Assembly: GCF_900496995.4 (NCBI RefSeq)
Contig: NC_044007.1
Span: 744,001 to 808,000, forward strand
Direction of reading: 5' to 3'
DNA length: 64,000 nt
DNA from: Aquila chrysaetos chrysaetos
Taxonomy: Eukaryota > Chordata > Aves > Accipitriformes > Accipitridae
Positions 25,701 to 40,700 of the stretch are shown here, piece by piece; the stretch's first letter is position 1; each line of letters starts with the position of its first letter. Under the pieces are notes generated by a model, which saw only the letters and a program-made list of their open reading frames with translations, was not told the origin of the DNA and ran no database searches. The position numbers were made by a program, and so were the translations under genes.

Positions 25701-28700
25701 CGTGCTTAGGGTTGCAGTCAGCACTCTGCCGTGTCCCCGTGCCCAGCTCTGGCTCTGCTCCAAGCACAGGGACCCAGTGCTCCCAAACCTATTTCTGTCC
25801 CAAGTACTGTGCACACCATAACAGGTTTTTCTTTTTTCTCCTCACAGCTTATCCAGTTTTTGATTTCATTGGTGCAATCCAACCGTATTCTTGGGGTGAA
25901 GAGGAAGATGTAAGTCTGCATTTCTACATCCAGATAAAGATTCCCTGTCTGAGAGAATAAAGAGAGGATCAGCAGAGTGGGTCCCCCAGATCTCTGTCTT
26001 CTGTAGCAGCCTTGCCAGTGGGGTAGGACTGGACAGCGGTCATTGGGATCATGTGAGCCTTCCAGTACTTGCTCCAGCCAAAACCAGCTAACACTGCTAT
26101 GCAACTGATAATCAAGAAGGGTTTGCGATCCAGGCCACATAAGCCCGTGCAGAACCTACTTCATAGCTAACCACCGCACTATGTGAAACTGCTGCTGCGC
26201 TGTGGCAGCACACACAGTGAGGGCTGGGGTCTTGCACTGCTAAAATAGTCTCTTGGCACTGCCATGATATTTCTGTCATTATACCGAAAGGGAAACATTG
26301 GACCATCCAGACCAGCCTCCTGCTGTCACAGGCTGCTGTGACACCTTCACAAAGTAATCAAGCCTGTCCTCAAATGTGCTGGGGATTATTTTGCCCCTTG
26401 CTGGTTGTACTGGATGACCATTCAGTACTTAAGTGCCCTAGGCTGTTAAGAACATTTCCAGGTTAATTTGCTTTGACCAATTAATAGTTACTTGGTTTTG
26501 TCCCAAGATTGTGCTGTAGCACAATTACTTTTCCCTCCTCGGCTTTTACAGATGGTTCTCCCGTTGTCTCTCACGTAGGCTGAACGGGCCCCGCTCTTCC
26601 AGTCTCATCCTGTGAGATGGGCTCCTCCTCCACCTGATTTTTTACACTTGTTCACATATGAACTGGCAGATACTCTGTTGTGTGTCTGTTCCTGCCCCCA
26701 CCTTGTCCTGTGTTGCCTGTCGAATTGCAAGGCTGTCCTTTTGTGTTTGAACAGTGCCCAGCAGCACCATATGGCAGACAACACCACAGCAGGCTTGATT
26801 ATTATTAATGAAGATAGTGGTTTATATGGTGATAATGTCCAAGACATGCTGAAATGATTTATCTTGTAAGGAGAAAGAGTTTCTCCACAGTACTCAAGTA
26901 CTTGAAAAGGGCCACAGAAGTGGTTGTGTCACAGCTGACCACAAGTAATCCATCTTTGGAGCAGTTGGCCATGGAGAAGTGAAGCCAAGCAGAGCACTGA
27001 CAATACAGGCCTGCAGAAGGAGGTGACCAGGGACTATAAAGAAGTCCTCCGAGGCCTGAGGTTTTACATTTCTGCTCAATAGACTTGCAAAATGTAGCCC
27101 AGAGGCTGGTCACGGGGGCTCATTGTGTTCCTCTGTGTGGTGGGGCTGCCTGCTCCGCCGTACTGACACAACCACCCCCCTGTGGCCACTGGCCCCTCCA
27201 GGGCACCCAGACCTGGGGACGGTTGTGCGTTGGCCCCTCGGGTGGGTGCAAGTACCCAGTTCTGGGGTTGGGGCGGTGGGCTCTGCTGCGGAGACGTGGT
27301 GCCCGAGACCCGGTGCCGGCAGCGCGGTAACTCTTGTGGTGTTTGGGAATCTTTTGCAGCCCCCTGATGTTGAACGACAGCAGTTCAGCACATTCCATGC
27401 CGAAATACAGTCGCCAGTACTCCCTGGAGCACGTCCACGGCTCATCCCCATACACAGTAAGTACGCCGTGCACGCCTGGCCTTGGAGAGGGGGACGAGGA
27501 CACAGCTTCGTGGGGAGGGACCCGTTTTAGGCTCTTCTCCAGCTGGTCTTGCCTTTGTACAACCGTTTGCTCACAACCTCTTTGTTTGGTTTGGCAAAGT
27601 ATTTTAAGGTGGCAGCTGCATTCTAGCTTAGCCAACGGGGAGAGAGCTGTTAGCTGGTAATTCTCAATGATAGTTGTGATGGGGCCAAGGATTTGGCTTG
27701 CAGACCAAAAGAGGAGTTATCTGAATTCCAGTGAAAGCAGAAGTGGTGCCTTCTTGCTTAGCTCACATCTGCTGACTTGGTCCATGTTTTGGTTTTGTCA
27801 CAAACAAAATGCATCTGATGTCGGTCAATCCATGCTAAACATTTGCTCATATCACCTAGTTAACGTGTGGCTATGTATAATTAGCATTATTCTCTCCAAA
27901 GAAGACTGCTTTTGGTCAGGGAAGGTGTTGTGGGTGAGAGCCTGGCTGAGACACAGGCCTGAAGTAGCAAAGACCTGAGCGGTCAGAGCTGAATTGTGTC
28001 CGTGGAGGCAGGGAGCAAGGTGGGAAGAGTAGAGCAAAGCCAATTGGTGCCTGTGCACAGAATAATCCCCTTGTAAGTTAATTTGTGTGGTATTAAAGCC
28101 TGGAGATGAGAGAGCAGGCAGTCGCTTTTGAGATGAAGGGGTTTCCTGCAAGATGTCGTCAATGCATAGTCCAGAAGAAACGAGTTCATCGTTGGATGTG
28201 GATGTGGTTCAGACCTTGGCCTCATTACAGTGGGTGAGTGCCAGGCAGTCATCACACTGCCTGGCTCCAGGGTGCACCTCACCCCGGTGCCTGCAGGAGG
28301 TGGCTTCACGGGACACAGTGACACAGCGTTCTAGTCGGAGTCTCTGTAAATGTATGCCCTTCAGACTGCTGCTGGTTCCCAGCGAATCCTGAGGTTTTGT
28401 CTATACTCTCCCCTCCTTCTGATGCACTTTTTGATGCGATGCTTCCCCTAACTGTTCCACAGCCAATGAACACAAGGCGTCTCTCCCAGACTCATTAATG
28501 CTGGCCCTGAATCCTTTTTTCAGATGAGCTACAGACTTGCTCCCAGGCCTGCGCACGTTGAGTCTGCTCAGCGTCGTAAGCCAGCGGAGGGGAGCAGGGT
28601 CCCTCATCCTGCTATTTACCTTTCGACCTGATAGCTGCAGCGTGCCTGCACGTAAACCCTGTTGTTGTGACGCTGCACGATGCTTCAAGTGCTGAGAACT

Positions 28701-31700
28701 GCCCGTCTTCGAAGCGTGCAGGTCTCAAACTGTGGGCTCTGACTTACCGTGAGAATTGGAAGACTCATCCTGTGCCCTAAGAGCTGGAAAGCCACGTTCG
28801 TGGCACTCCCTGAGGGCGAGCTGGCTGGCTCAGCGCTTACAGCTGATAGGAGAGGTGTGACATGTTTGGTCACTCTTTGCTTTTAATCACCTCAGGCCTA
28901 TGCTAATCCACTAAATCTTATGTCTTGACATAGTTGTTTTCATTTTAGATGCTCTGTTTGATCTGGTTCTTACCAGTGTGTGTGCCCTGGGAAACTGCAC
29001 CACTTAAATTCGGGGCATCTCTCTTGGTCTGTGGCACCCCTGCTTGCCTGGCATGGGAAAGCCAGCTGGTGTTCCTTGGCCAGAGCTGTTGTGTGAATCA
29101 AGGTTCTTCTTTATACTGATCCTCTGGCAATGCTGTAGTCCAGGAACAAGGCTTTACAGCTGGGAACATAGCTAAGCTTTCATATCGGCTGTCTGTAGCA
29201 AAATAAAAGCTGTCCCCAATTCCAAGGTACAATCCTGCCCGTGCTGCTGCCGGGACATCCTGTTCGGGACAGCGGATTCAAGCTGCTGGCTCCTGACATC
29301 GAGCTGCCCTGGCGTGCCAAGGTGATCCTGATGAATTTTTTAGCAGAGAACCAAAATAGCTAAGCCCCATTAAAGAGCTCTCCTGCAGTTAGACCACCCT
29401 CTGTGGAAGCTCTCTGTTCCCGTTCCAGCTCCCATCTAATCCTGTGATCTCTTTTTTAAAAGTGCCTTTATTCTTGCATGCAGCAAATACTTACACAGAA
29501 CCACCGGGAGCTCTTCCAGGTATTACCGGATTGTCCCAATTATGGGAAACACAGGTGGTCGTCCTTTCTCATACTCAAGTGTTTATGATTTTCAGCTCCA
29601 AACAGAACTGAGAGATGATAGTTGGGCAATTTTTCAGAGCGAGCTGCCAACAAGTACGCTGGATCCTGACACTGCCATACTCTCTGCTTTTGACAGTGAA
29701 CAAAAAAATTGTCCTTTCACAACAAGAGTGTTGACGTGGCGTAAGACCTTAGCGGAGGTGAGGCATGGGTAGTCCTGACCGTGACATAGCTGAGATCAAT
29801 CGTGTGCCGCTCAGCAGCACTTGATCTCACATCGCTGCCGCAAAGTAGCAGCTCTCTCTGTGCCCCCAGTGATGCTGCATCTGTGTAACTACTGCCACAT
29901 CGTCGTGCCCTTTTTTGCTCAAGAATGCAACCTCAGACTTGCAGAAACGATGAGTAGCCCAAAAGCCACGGTCCAGAACAGGGCACAATCGTGCATTACA
30001 AGGACAGCGTGCTGTCTGCATGCTCCTCGGTGCACATGCTGCGCGCAGCTGGCACTTCAGGCTTTATAAAAGTTTCAGATCAGTGGCTGCCTTTTTTATT
30101 GACGTGTCGGTGAGCACAGTGCCAGGCAGAAATGCTCCCACTCGCAGGACAGGTTCCTCACTGGGCAGGAGGCTCGTGCAGATGGAGGTGGGGATCCAAC
30201 TTCTCCAGGCAAGCCTATGGGCAGAGAGTCTGCAGAGTACCTCCGCGTGTCCCTGTGCACCACCTGGCATGCAGTGAGATGGAATTAATTTTGGTTATTC
30301 TTTAGTATTCTTTTTAATTACGAGGGAGCTGAGGGGGCGTATCCGCACTGTGGTCTTGACTGTGCTAAGCGGTGATCACGAAGGTTAACGTAGTGCTGCT
30401 GTAAGCCAAATTACTGCACGTGCAGTACATTAAAGGAGAGACAGTCAAATATTTATCTGCAGGTAAGGATGGACCATGGTTTTCTCTAGCTACCACTTGG
30501 TGTTACCATCGCTGACTGTCTGAATGTCAGGAGATAGCTCCGAAGGAGGAGAGTGAGTGAGACCATGGATCAGCTCAAAGCTAAGGGCAGCTGTGAGAAT
30601 TTGAGCAGAATCTCTTACCCTGTATTCTCCGCATCCCCCGTGGTTTTCTGACTCCTGGGTGCATCTTCTGATCTGCAGTTTGCTTTGTGTCCTGGACTGA
30701 CAAACCCTGGTACGCAAAGAGGAAAGGGGATTCAGGTTCACTCAAATGTCTCAATTAATTTGCTCCTTGACAAGATTGATATCAAAATGCAGCCATTTCA
30801 TGTGTTGTTAGAGTGTAGAAATCTTTGTATTTCTTACATCTGTAGGTCTCAGTCATATGAATTTCAGCTTTCATTTAAGAGTAAAAGAATGGAGTTGTAG
30901 TAGAAGGGGAAAGCGGAAAATCTGGGCTTCTAAAAGCCCAAGTGCGAATGGTGCAGAAAAAGAATCCAATATTTTTACTTTTTAAATTCCATTATTTCCA
31001 AGAAAATGAAGTTTACAGGACAGAAGTCTGATTATTTTCTTTTTCAAATTTTTTTTTTTTTTTTAGTAGTGCTTTGGGTTGGCAGTAGTGTATTTCTAGG
31101 CATCGTGTTGAGTCCCACATTGCCTTCTGTCTTGGGTGGGTCAGGATTTTGGACTGTTTGATGTGCCTCCTCCCGCTCCATCTCCCGTACACGGGACGGC
31201 GTACAGTACGTGCCTAGTGCTTCACATCGCGAATGCTGTGATTGTCATTTCAGGCTTCTTCCCCAGCATATAGTGGCTCCAACCTATATTCCCCGGATTC
31301 TTCAGCCAACTCTGGTCCCATTATCTCCGACGTGACCGAGCTAGCCCAGTCCAGCCCTTCAGCATCTCCCAGCGGCAGTCTCGATGAAAGGTAGGCTGTT
31401 GCTGTCATAAAATCTGAAACTGTCTGCATAGGGAGAGTGTGTTTCCCAATGAGCTGAGTAGTCAAACACCGGTATAACATGCCTCTTCTGTTAAGAATCC
31501 CCCATGAATGACAGCTGGAAAATGGTGCAGCCCTTGGTGCAGGGGACGTTCAGGGTGTTTGAACTCAATCCTGCTTACCTTACCAGGACTTTACAGAAAG
31601 CTGGACCTGTCCCTCCAGGATAGTCTTGTTCAGGACACTGCCACCTCAGCAGAGTTTTGGCTGGTTGGTTGGTTTTGTTCAGCTTTAATTCTGTTTTCCA

Positions 31701-34700
31701 AACAATACTCGCTCCTCTGCCTGCCCCGTCTAGTGTGAACCTGTCCGGGGGGAGTCACAGTTTGGTTTCCACAAGGAAGCCGTCTTCGTTGGCCTGTCCG
31801 CTCCGTCCTGTGAAATTACCAACGTCCTGGGAGCAGGGTTAGCTTCGCCCTGCCCTTATAAACTCGCTGCACAGAGGAGGAGGTGCAGAAAGCAGCTTCA
31901 ATCCCAAGTAACTGAGAATAACAATGACAGCTCTATCCCAGACAGCAAGGGTGAAGAGACTGAGAATCTGTAGCCAGTGCAGGTCAGCTAGCGCCCGGCA
32001 GCAGCGTTTTCAACTCCTTCAGATTTACAGGCCCTAGCAGAGGTGAGAGCTGTCCTCAGATGCCAGAGGTAATACTCAGCCTCGTGTGCCCCTGCCTCCG
32101 CCGGTCTGCATCAGTGAAAGCCCCTCGCAGCATCCCTCGGTGCGGCGGTTCAGCCCTCGCTCCCTGCGGCCCCGCTCCCACCAGCGGCAGCTCTTGAACT
32201 TGCTGAGCCTCCCCGGGCAAGAAGGACCCATCTTTCCTTGTGGTCTCCCGACTCCTTTTTTCTTCCTCTTCAATAGGTTATTCCTGGCATTGGCACTTGC
32301 CCTGAGGTGCTGAATCACCCACAAATGCCATTTACTGCCTTTAATACCCTCTGCCAGGAACACTCGCTCTTAAATATAGACCATATGTTTGCCTAATGGC
32401 CCTTTTCTCTGTCCTTTTGTAGTTGCTGTCCTTTCCAGTAGGACTAATTGCACCTCTTACACCCCCAAATCAGTGAGTTTGGGTAGTAAAATTAGGGCTG
32501 ACCAAAGAAGCCGTCTTCCCATCCCATAAAAATAGTACATCTGAAAATGCCTGGGTGCTTATGTAAAAGGTCGATCCCAGGCTTTGTCTGCACAAGGGAG
32601 TCACTCCGCTGACCTTGTGGGAGCAGTTAAAACACTACAGCCTCTGCTATAGTGATGATTATGTCATGCATGTCTCAGAGGTGACTTTAAAAAAGGGTAT
32701 ATACACTATGCTACTTCTGTACTATTTAGACTATGTCCACATCAAAAGCTGTATTGTTTTAACTGTACTGTTAAAGAAAAATCACACTCTCCTTCCAATA
32801 ACTTTGCCTATACAGAGCTGACTGCATGGCAGGTCCTGGACTGAGCAGCCTCACAAACATTTAGCCACAAGAAATACATTGAAATTGCAGTAACAGCAGA
32901 AGACGTTGATGTGTCAGGGGAGCTGATTAGGATCAGAATCAGAGAAGAAATATTTAGGTACTCGTTCAACCTCATCTTTGTAGCTGGCTCCGCAGGCTTT
33001 GTATGTGAAAAGGCAACAGCAGTCACGAGGATTTTTTGTCCTATTGTGTGGAAGCAGAGCTCAGAAATCAGGAATGTGTTAGTGTGAGATTTTTACCAAT
33101 TTTCTCTTTCTGTTTCTCTCAGGAGTAGTCCTGTGGTCCGTATCAAAGAAGAACCCCTGAGCCCCGCCTGCAGCCCCCAGATAGAGGAGGTCAGCCCAGG
33201 GAACCCTCCTGCTGTTGAAACTGCTCTGTCCCCCTCCACGTTCATTGACTCCATCCTGCAGGAGAACGAACCCAGCACTACAACCGCTGCAGCCGGCAAC
33301 AGCACCACACAGCCTCAGCCCCAGGAAAAGTGCCTCAGCGTTGCCTGCCTCGACAAGTAAGTGCTGTGCTGAGACTGGCCAAGCTCAGGTCTTGCCAGCC
33401 ATCCCACCGCTCTGTACCGTTAAGCTTTAAAAGATGCTAGCAACCTGGGCTTCCAGCCAATGTTGGAAGGAAATGTGGTCATTTGTCCAAGGAGCTCACC
33501 TGTGGCTCTGAGCGCAGCCCTCCCTGCCAGTGCCAGGGTAGATATTTTGCTCTCCCATTCCTGTTCTGTTTGGAGCAATGAGTGTAGCCCACCACCTGAG
33601 CCCAGGCACAGAATTAAACCCCCTGCGTGGGGGACCCAGCGCTCTGCTGCAAGGGGCCACGTGGGATGCCAAAATAAGAACGGATAAAAATTACTGTGCT
33701 AAATAAGGGTTTGTTCAATCTGCCTGCTTCTCCAGTGTAGGAATTGAGTCACTGTAAGATCAGCTGTCTTTCATCTCAGGCCCAGCACATCCTCACAGTA
33801 TAAAAGCTTCTGCATTGTATTTGCAGTCCAAAGGCAGCTGACAGGCACGTAGTGCAGGCAGCTTCCAGTATTGCTTGCTAGAAGCTTTAATCCCCATGGG
33901 TTTACCTGTAGGTGAGACTTGGAACCGCTGTGGGCAGCGTTTCTCCATGAGCCTGCTCTGACAGTGTGCACTATAGCACTGCCCTTGTGCTGTCCTCTGC
34001 TTTTGCCTGTCCCAGCTGCCCTCCAAATTAATAAGGGAGGAAGCTTTGCATTAAACTGTCATTTGCCCACGTAGTTCTAGTCATGGTGAATGCATTCTTC
34101 CACTCAGCTTCTTTACTCACTAGGACACAGCTTGCATCAAACTTAGGCTGGACTCAGTGGGTGGCAGGCTGAAAGTTGATGGGTAGCATTTTATTAGGGA
34201 TCAGATGTGTAGTCTTATGTCTTTGATCACCACACAGTGCTCACAGATGCAACTGCAAGTGTTGGGATGAAAAACTAGAAAGTTGTTTGTCCATATCAAA
34301 CTGCCAAGAACTTCTCCCTTGACCATATTGAGATCTCAGCCACTTCTCAGATCTCGGCCATTTCCCATTCTCCCTATGTTCTGGGGAAAACAGAGTATCG
34401 GAATTAAGGTCTTCCCTCTCAATGCCAGGACAGACTTTCTGTCCTTAAAGTATAAAAGCAGTTTGGGCAAGACACAATTAGTTTCAGGGTCTTGGAAGGC
34501 AGCAGAGAGCTCTTTTAGCCAGAAGTCTGCTGTGGATTCACACGCCCAAGCTGATGATAGTGTGACATGCGCACATTAGCGTGAATTCTGTGTTAGCCAT
34601 CACTTTTCAGAGCTGTAGTGTCATAGCTCTACATGGAGAAGGGACAAAACCTGTAGAAGAAGCCCTCTTCCTTTAACATTACACAGTGAGTACAGAGAGA

Positions 34701-37700
34701 GCTGAAGGCTGCCCCGCCACAGCAGGGTCTACAGCCTGTTGGCAGTGCGATGGAACAGGCTTTGCTGCCTTTACACCTCGGAGACATGCAGAGTCAGGAG
34801 ATGCCTGCTAACTCCTTCCTCTTGGCCTTGGAGGAGATGTTTGTCTGTAGCTTCACCTATTTGTAGACCTCTCCAGGGCGCTGCAATCCATCTCACCGGT
34901 ACCAGCTGTCCTTAAAAAGAGACAGATTTTATTGTACAGCTCATCAGAAGCTGAAACTGGCCATTTAAGAGGTAATAAAAATGAAGAAAAAAAAGCGCTG
35001 CCGAGAGCATCTCTGAATTATTAAGGACTCTCACAGGCTGTGCAGAAGCAAGGAGAGGACACAGAAAACATTTGCCCCTGCCCCTGCAGAGACTGAGCTC
35101 CACGCTTCGTCTTTGAAAGCTTCTTAGAACTGTTTAAAAGAAAGGGCTTGTGCTTCCTCTTCTTTTGGTGCTCTCTTATTCGTGCAGTTTGCAAGCAACA
35201 TGGTGCTTCTCTCATCTGTTTGCAGTTCCTTTAGAGGGCATTCCAGAAGGAAGGAATCTGGCCAGTAAGGATTCCCAGCCATGCAGTAGTCCTGTATCCA
35301 TCTCTTGGCTCCTAGCCTGTTTGCCACATGAATTTGTAAAAGAAGAGTTGCAGCATACTGTGGTCAACCCCACAGGCGCACAGTACTAGGCAGAGTGTAA
35401 CCATTTAACAGAAAATCTGTCCCTGCCCCAGGGAATTGGAAGGCAAAGTGTAAATAATAAAAGGAATCCTTAAAGAGGGCCAATAAGAAAGATGGGGACA
35501 GACTTTTCAGCAGGGCCTGCAGCGATAGGACAAGGGGTAATGGTTTTAACCTAAAAGAGGGGATTTTCAGACTAGATCTAAGGAAGAAATTTGTTACGAT
35601 GAGGGTGGTGAGACACTGGCGCAGGTTGCCCAGAGAGGTGGTCGATGCCCCATCCTGGAAAGTGTTCAAGGTCAGGCTGGACGGGGCTCTGAGCAACCTG
35701 ATCTAGTTGAAGATGTCCCTGCCCATGGCAGGGGGGTCGGACTGGATGACCTTTGAAGGTCCCTTCCAACCCACACCATTCGATGATTCGATGATTCTAA
35801 ACCATCCAGCAGTTGTACGTGCCCAGAGGGAAGTGGAATAACCAGAGCACGAATTGCACTGAGATACTGAACAGGCAGAAAGGATGACTTGCTAATTGAA
35901 GTGCTGGCAGTGAGCTGTTTTAAGTGGGCAGCGCACCGCTTGTCACGTCCCCAGGAGTGTGTCAGACCCTGCTTCAGAGTCTTCTCAGCGCCAAGGCACG
36001 CAGCCTCAACGTGTGCCCCATCCCGTGGTCAGAGCTCACCGCTCAGTGCTTGCTCCTCAGGCTTTGGAGCCAAACAAGCCACGTGTCCTGGTGCCTGCGC
36101 TGCGTGCACCGCACCAAGGACGTGACGCTGTGCAGTGCCCTTTCTCTGAGGCTTCTGTTAAATTCCCAGGAGTTTTCTCATTGTATTGAGATGTAGGTAA
36201 TAAGGGAAGTGTTTACTGATGGTAGGTGACTTTACAGTATGTCAGGGGTGCCCAAACGCCGCTCACTTGACCCAGGCACTGACAGCCTGCCAAGAAGTCT
36301 CAGCGATACCTGTTTTTCATCACACGAAGCATGTTTCAGTTGTTCTCAAATTTATTGGCGAAGAGCAGCCCTTAAGACTGCATGCAGTGCCTCTTTGTGA
36401 GCCACGCAGGCTGTTATTTAATCTACAAGACATCCTTTGTCCAGGGGAATTTCATTGGAACTGAGAGCTACCTTCGTGTGACCAACAGCATTTTAGCAGC
36501 AGGTGACAGTACCAAGATTCAGGCAATAAAAGGGAGCGTTTGCATGGAAACACTTGACAGTGTTGCCCAAACATTATCCACCATCCACCTGGGGACCCTC
36601 GTGAGCCACTTTACAAGAGCCAAAGCCCACTGCATGCTGAAAAACATCGACACCTGCATTATTAACATAATGTATATATTACATAGAGCAGCGGGCCACT
36701 GTGGGTCTGAACAAAGCGTTGTGTGCCAGTGCCTGTGTTCTCCCAGAGCTACAGCGCCCTGATAGAGGTGACAGCCGCTGCGGTCCCCGTGTCAGTGCCA
36801 CCCTACAGAAGCTAATATAAGCAGACCCGCAACAGAAGCAGTTTGTCTTGCTGAGAAACTTCTAACTGAGCTTGGCTGTGCTGTAACGAACCTGTGCTGT
36901 CTTCACTTGCTTTGGCAGGACTGTTTGTTTTCGTGTTTGTTTTTTGTTGTTAATAAGAATTCTGCCAGCCTGAAGCTGCTTGCCTGCTTCGAAAGCGCTG
37001 CAGTGCCGTGACTGCAGTGCATTCCACGCTGCTTAAAGTGCAGGAGCATGGTCGATTAACTGTTCTTGCCTTTGAACATAACAAACATTTCATTCCTGAA
37101 AGTGCCTGATTGTGAGTCTTTTGAATCTAGTATCCTCTTCTGTTTGTATTTTTCAGTTTGACTCGCACTTCGCAGATGTCAGAGGTCACTCGTCTTTGCC
37201 CCAGTTCTTCCTCTTCCTCACTTCATTGCAGATCACAGCAAGGGTTAGCATTTCAATAGCCGCTGTCCCCAAGCATTGCAATTCTGGGCAAGAGAGCAGG
37301 GGAACACTGCACTAAGCAGGGAGCTGTCAGTGCACTGAAGTCAGCTTTCTGAACGTTATAGGTAGTATATCAGCAAGGAAAAAGCTCACTCTAAAAATTG
37401 GCACCGAGTGGCAGACTTCTTGGCCAACTCAACACAGCGACTAAAAAATATTGAGTGGCCAGCAGAGGCTAAACTGCTTCTCATCCTTTTAGGTGGTCTT
37501 GGCAGGGAAGGGAGGGAAGTCTGCTCTGCTGTTGTCCATGCTGTACCTGGTTTTGATGAATGGAAACTTCAGCCCTGAGAGCTGCTGGTTTGCTATCTCT
37601 TGCCAGCACAAAATTCGCACACTTCAGTAACAAAGCGTTGCATTGGAAAGCGATGGGAGCTCGGGGCTGAAATGACTTTTCTGGCGCATTTTCCGTTTTT

Positions 37701-40700
37701 GTGATAATGACAGAACAATGAAACTTCCCACTGCAAACCTGACTGCACACCAAGATACTGTTCTAATACAGCTTTTCCACAATAAAAAACATCCTAGGTC
37801 AGGACAAAATCTATTTAGGCCAGTATCGTGTCTCCCACAGAAGCCTAGGAAAAACTGCCTGAAGTATTGCCCTTAGATACTTTAAGCTAATGTACAGAAT
37901 AATGCAAAAGACCAATGTTGTATGTCTTGAGCTAAAACACATATCTAAATCGGTGTCTCGCCTCCGCCTCAAGGGCTGTGTCAGAGGTGGTCATTGCAGG
38001 AATCATTGCTTACAGCTCTGGTTGTTGTTTGCAGGCTGGTGGGATCTGGACCCTGCTGTCTTACACCCCGAGCCCATTTCCCAGGTACAAACAGACAGCA
38101 ACACGATGGCCTGGAGAGAGCGCAGGGTCCAGAGGACTGCTTTTTTCCCTGTATAAATGTGATAGTCATTGCAAAGCTGCTCTGTCTTCTTGCTTTTAGA
38201 AAACAGAACATTTGAAAAGGAAAGCAATACAGGGAAGAAAAACAGCTCAGTGCATCGTCGGTGCTTCAGATTCGGAGGACTGGGGGTTGCTTGTCACCTA
38301 GAAGTGTCTAGTGCCCAGTCAGTTGTTTCTGGGAAATAGCCAGCAGCCTGTGCTTGGTAGAGTTAAGGATCAGAAGGGATGGGCAGCTCTCCTAGGGAAG
38401 GGAGCCAGGCTGGTGACGCTGCGAGCTGCTCCCTGCGAAAGAACTGACTGTGCCTGATGGAGATCTGAGAACCGTGCTCAGGAGCTCCACGGGAGCTCCA
38501 GGTCCTTCCCGGGAAGGACAATCTCCTCGTGGCCGTGGATCCACGCTGGTGCTGGGCACTGGCTGGGCTTGCAGACAGCTGCATTGCCGTAACACACGTG
38601 CAGGGGCAGCAGCAGGCAGCGCTGGAGGCATCGCAAGGGACTGGCAGATGGGAGTTCTCTCAGTCAGCATCCATATCAAAATGTGCCTTTTCCCCAATAA
38701 AAAGCTGCTGCTCCTGACTGCCAGCTCAACTGGTTCCCAGCGGAGGGAGAGGCAGGTCGCCTGCTTTCTGCTGCCTCCATCAGTCATAACAAGGATCGCA
38801 CGGTCAGGACTTCCCTGGCAGTGGGTTTGGCACAGCGTGCCCTGGCTCGCTCACCCGGTGTCCAGGGCCACCGTGGCATCGACATTAAACACAGCTTTCT
38901 GCTGGGGAAGAGAGGCAGACCCACGGAGAGCAGATCTGTTGAGTAAGAAGGTGCTATTTTTACATAGCTACTTCTCAGACTGTAAAACAGCCCACACAGA
39001 GCGAGACCACACCGCACAGGCTGACTTTCATCACTTCATCAGATGGAAACTCAGACGGCGAGGGTCTCGCGAGAGCCCGTGCTCTGCGGGGCTGCCCCGG
39101 GAGCCGAGGAAGCGGCGCTGGAGCGAGGCGCGCTGCGTAGCCGGCGTTTGTTATTCTTGCGAGGTGGTTGGCAGCCGGAAAGCGGAGCGAGAGCCGGGGA
39201 GCTTGCCGCGAAGATGGGATGAGTGTGGGGATGGATGGTTGGTGTGACAGGGAAAGCAGAGCCAGGGCGTACACTTAGGGCAGGGTTATTCTTTACCTCC
39301 AAAATCTTTCCAGTCCCCCTTTCCCTGCACGTCCGCATACCTGGGGACAAGCAAAGCTCTTCTGTGTCAGCGTCACCAATCCTATATCATCAGTCCTGTG
39401 TCCGTCGCGTTTTCCAGGGGTTCTGCTCTTAGTTTGCAGGGCCTGATGTAGGTTACATGGGACACAGCGATTCAGCGGGACCCTCGTGTCGGAGCTCCCT
39501 GTGTCTTCCGTGGGCTGCAAGCGTCGGACAGGCCTTTTGCTGGAGTATCGGCTTTGAAGAGAAGGTGTTGATCTTTCAGCACTGGAGATAGTCTCCTCGC
39601 CTTCAGAGCATGGCCTGTCCTGGGGGAACGGAGCGCTTCTGGCCTCCTTCCTCAGCACGCTTGGCTCGGGCTGCTCCTTTGGGGCTTTCGGGCTTTAGGG
39701 GCAGGGGCACAGACCTTACGGAGCCCTCGGCCCCTCCATCTCCGTGCCTTGTGCAGCAACCTCTTCTCTCTCCTGGAGACACTGGTTCCTCTTGCTTCAA
39801 CCCACAACGCACTTGGAAAGTTATGGAAGACTGTATTTCTCCAGAGAATCACACTCTGCCTTTCTTCCCTGCTCGGTGAGCAGTTTTTGATGGCAAACCT
39901 AGCCTGGTGTCGGATGTGGCTCAGCACAGCAGAGCAGGACCTGCGGGGAGAGTTACCGGCCAGCAGTGCTGGGAACCAAACAGCAACTACCCATTTCCAG
40001 TTCAACATCGACAACGGTGGTTCAGGGGCCCCTTGTCTCCTGCAAAGAAACGGGGAGACTCGCTTCGAAGGCCTGGAGTTTGTTAGTAGTCCAATCCCAG
40101 TGTCACTCTTTGCGTGATCTGGATCATACCCCTGCTTGGACTCCATCCCCTCAGGGCTGGAAGGACCAGCTTGTCACAGTCGGGTTTTCTAATGACACCT
40201 TGGCCGGGACTGGTCCATTCCACGCTGCTGGACGTTCCCAGTTGTGGGATTGCTGAAATCCATCAGAGCATTTCGGGTGCTGTGCAGTGAAGCTTCGGAA
40301 GTCATTTAAAAGCACAAACTTGGATAAGTAATTTATTTGCAGTATGTTCAGGGATCTTAGCTCTAAAAAAGAGTTGCAGATCCCTGCAGCTCCCGCTTGC
40401 ATGCGCGGGAGAGGTAAGGCAGGAATGTGTTCATGGGCTGCGTCTGCAGCCAGCTTTCCTGTGGCCCCAAGCACAGTATTCCCAGAATGAGGATATTTGT
40501 TGTTCTGGCAGGATGCTCGTTTCTGCTGCTAGGCTTTCTGAGCTGTGACGTGACCTTGCGGCCTCTTTCCATTTTCTGCAGCAATGACAAAATAGACTTG
40601 ATTTTGTAATCCTCGTGGTGCTGCTGTAGGATGAGAGAGAATGTAAAAGCTCTGGAGTGGCGAGCCGGGGAGGTTCACGCCAGGTGCCGGTGAGGGACCT

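Noticed and set aside
36241-36262. CAGGGGTGCCCAAAC, resembling a hAT (Charlie-type) terminal inverted repeat
   Set aside because: No matching inverted end or 8-bp target duplication was found downstream.
38450-39247. 265-codon + strand open frame in the 9.2-kb HSF1 intron
   Set aside because: Composition is that of random moderately GC-rich DNA and no known motif is present.
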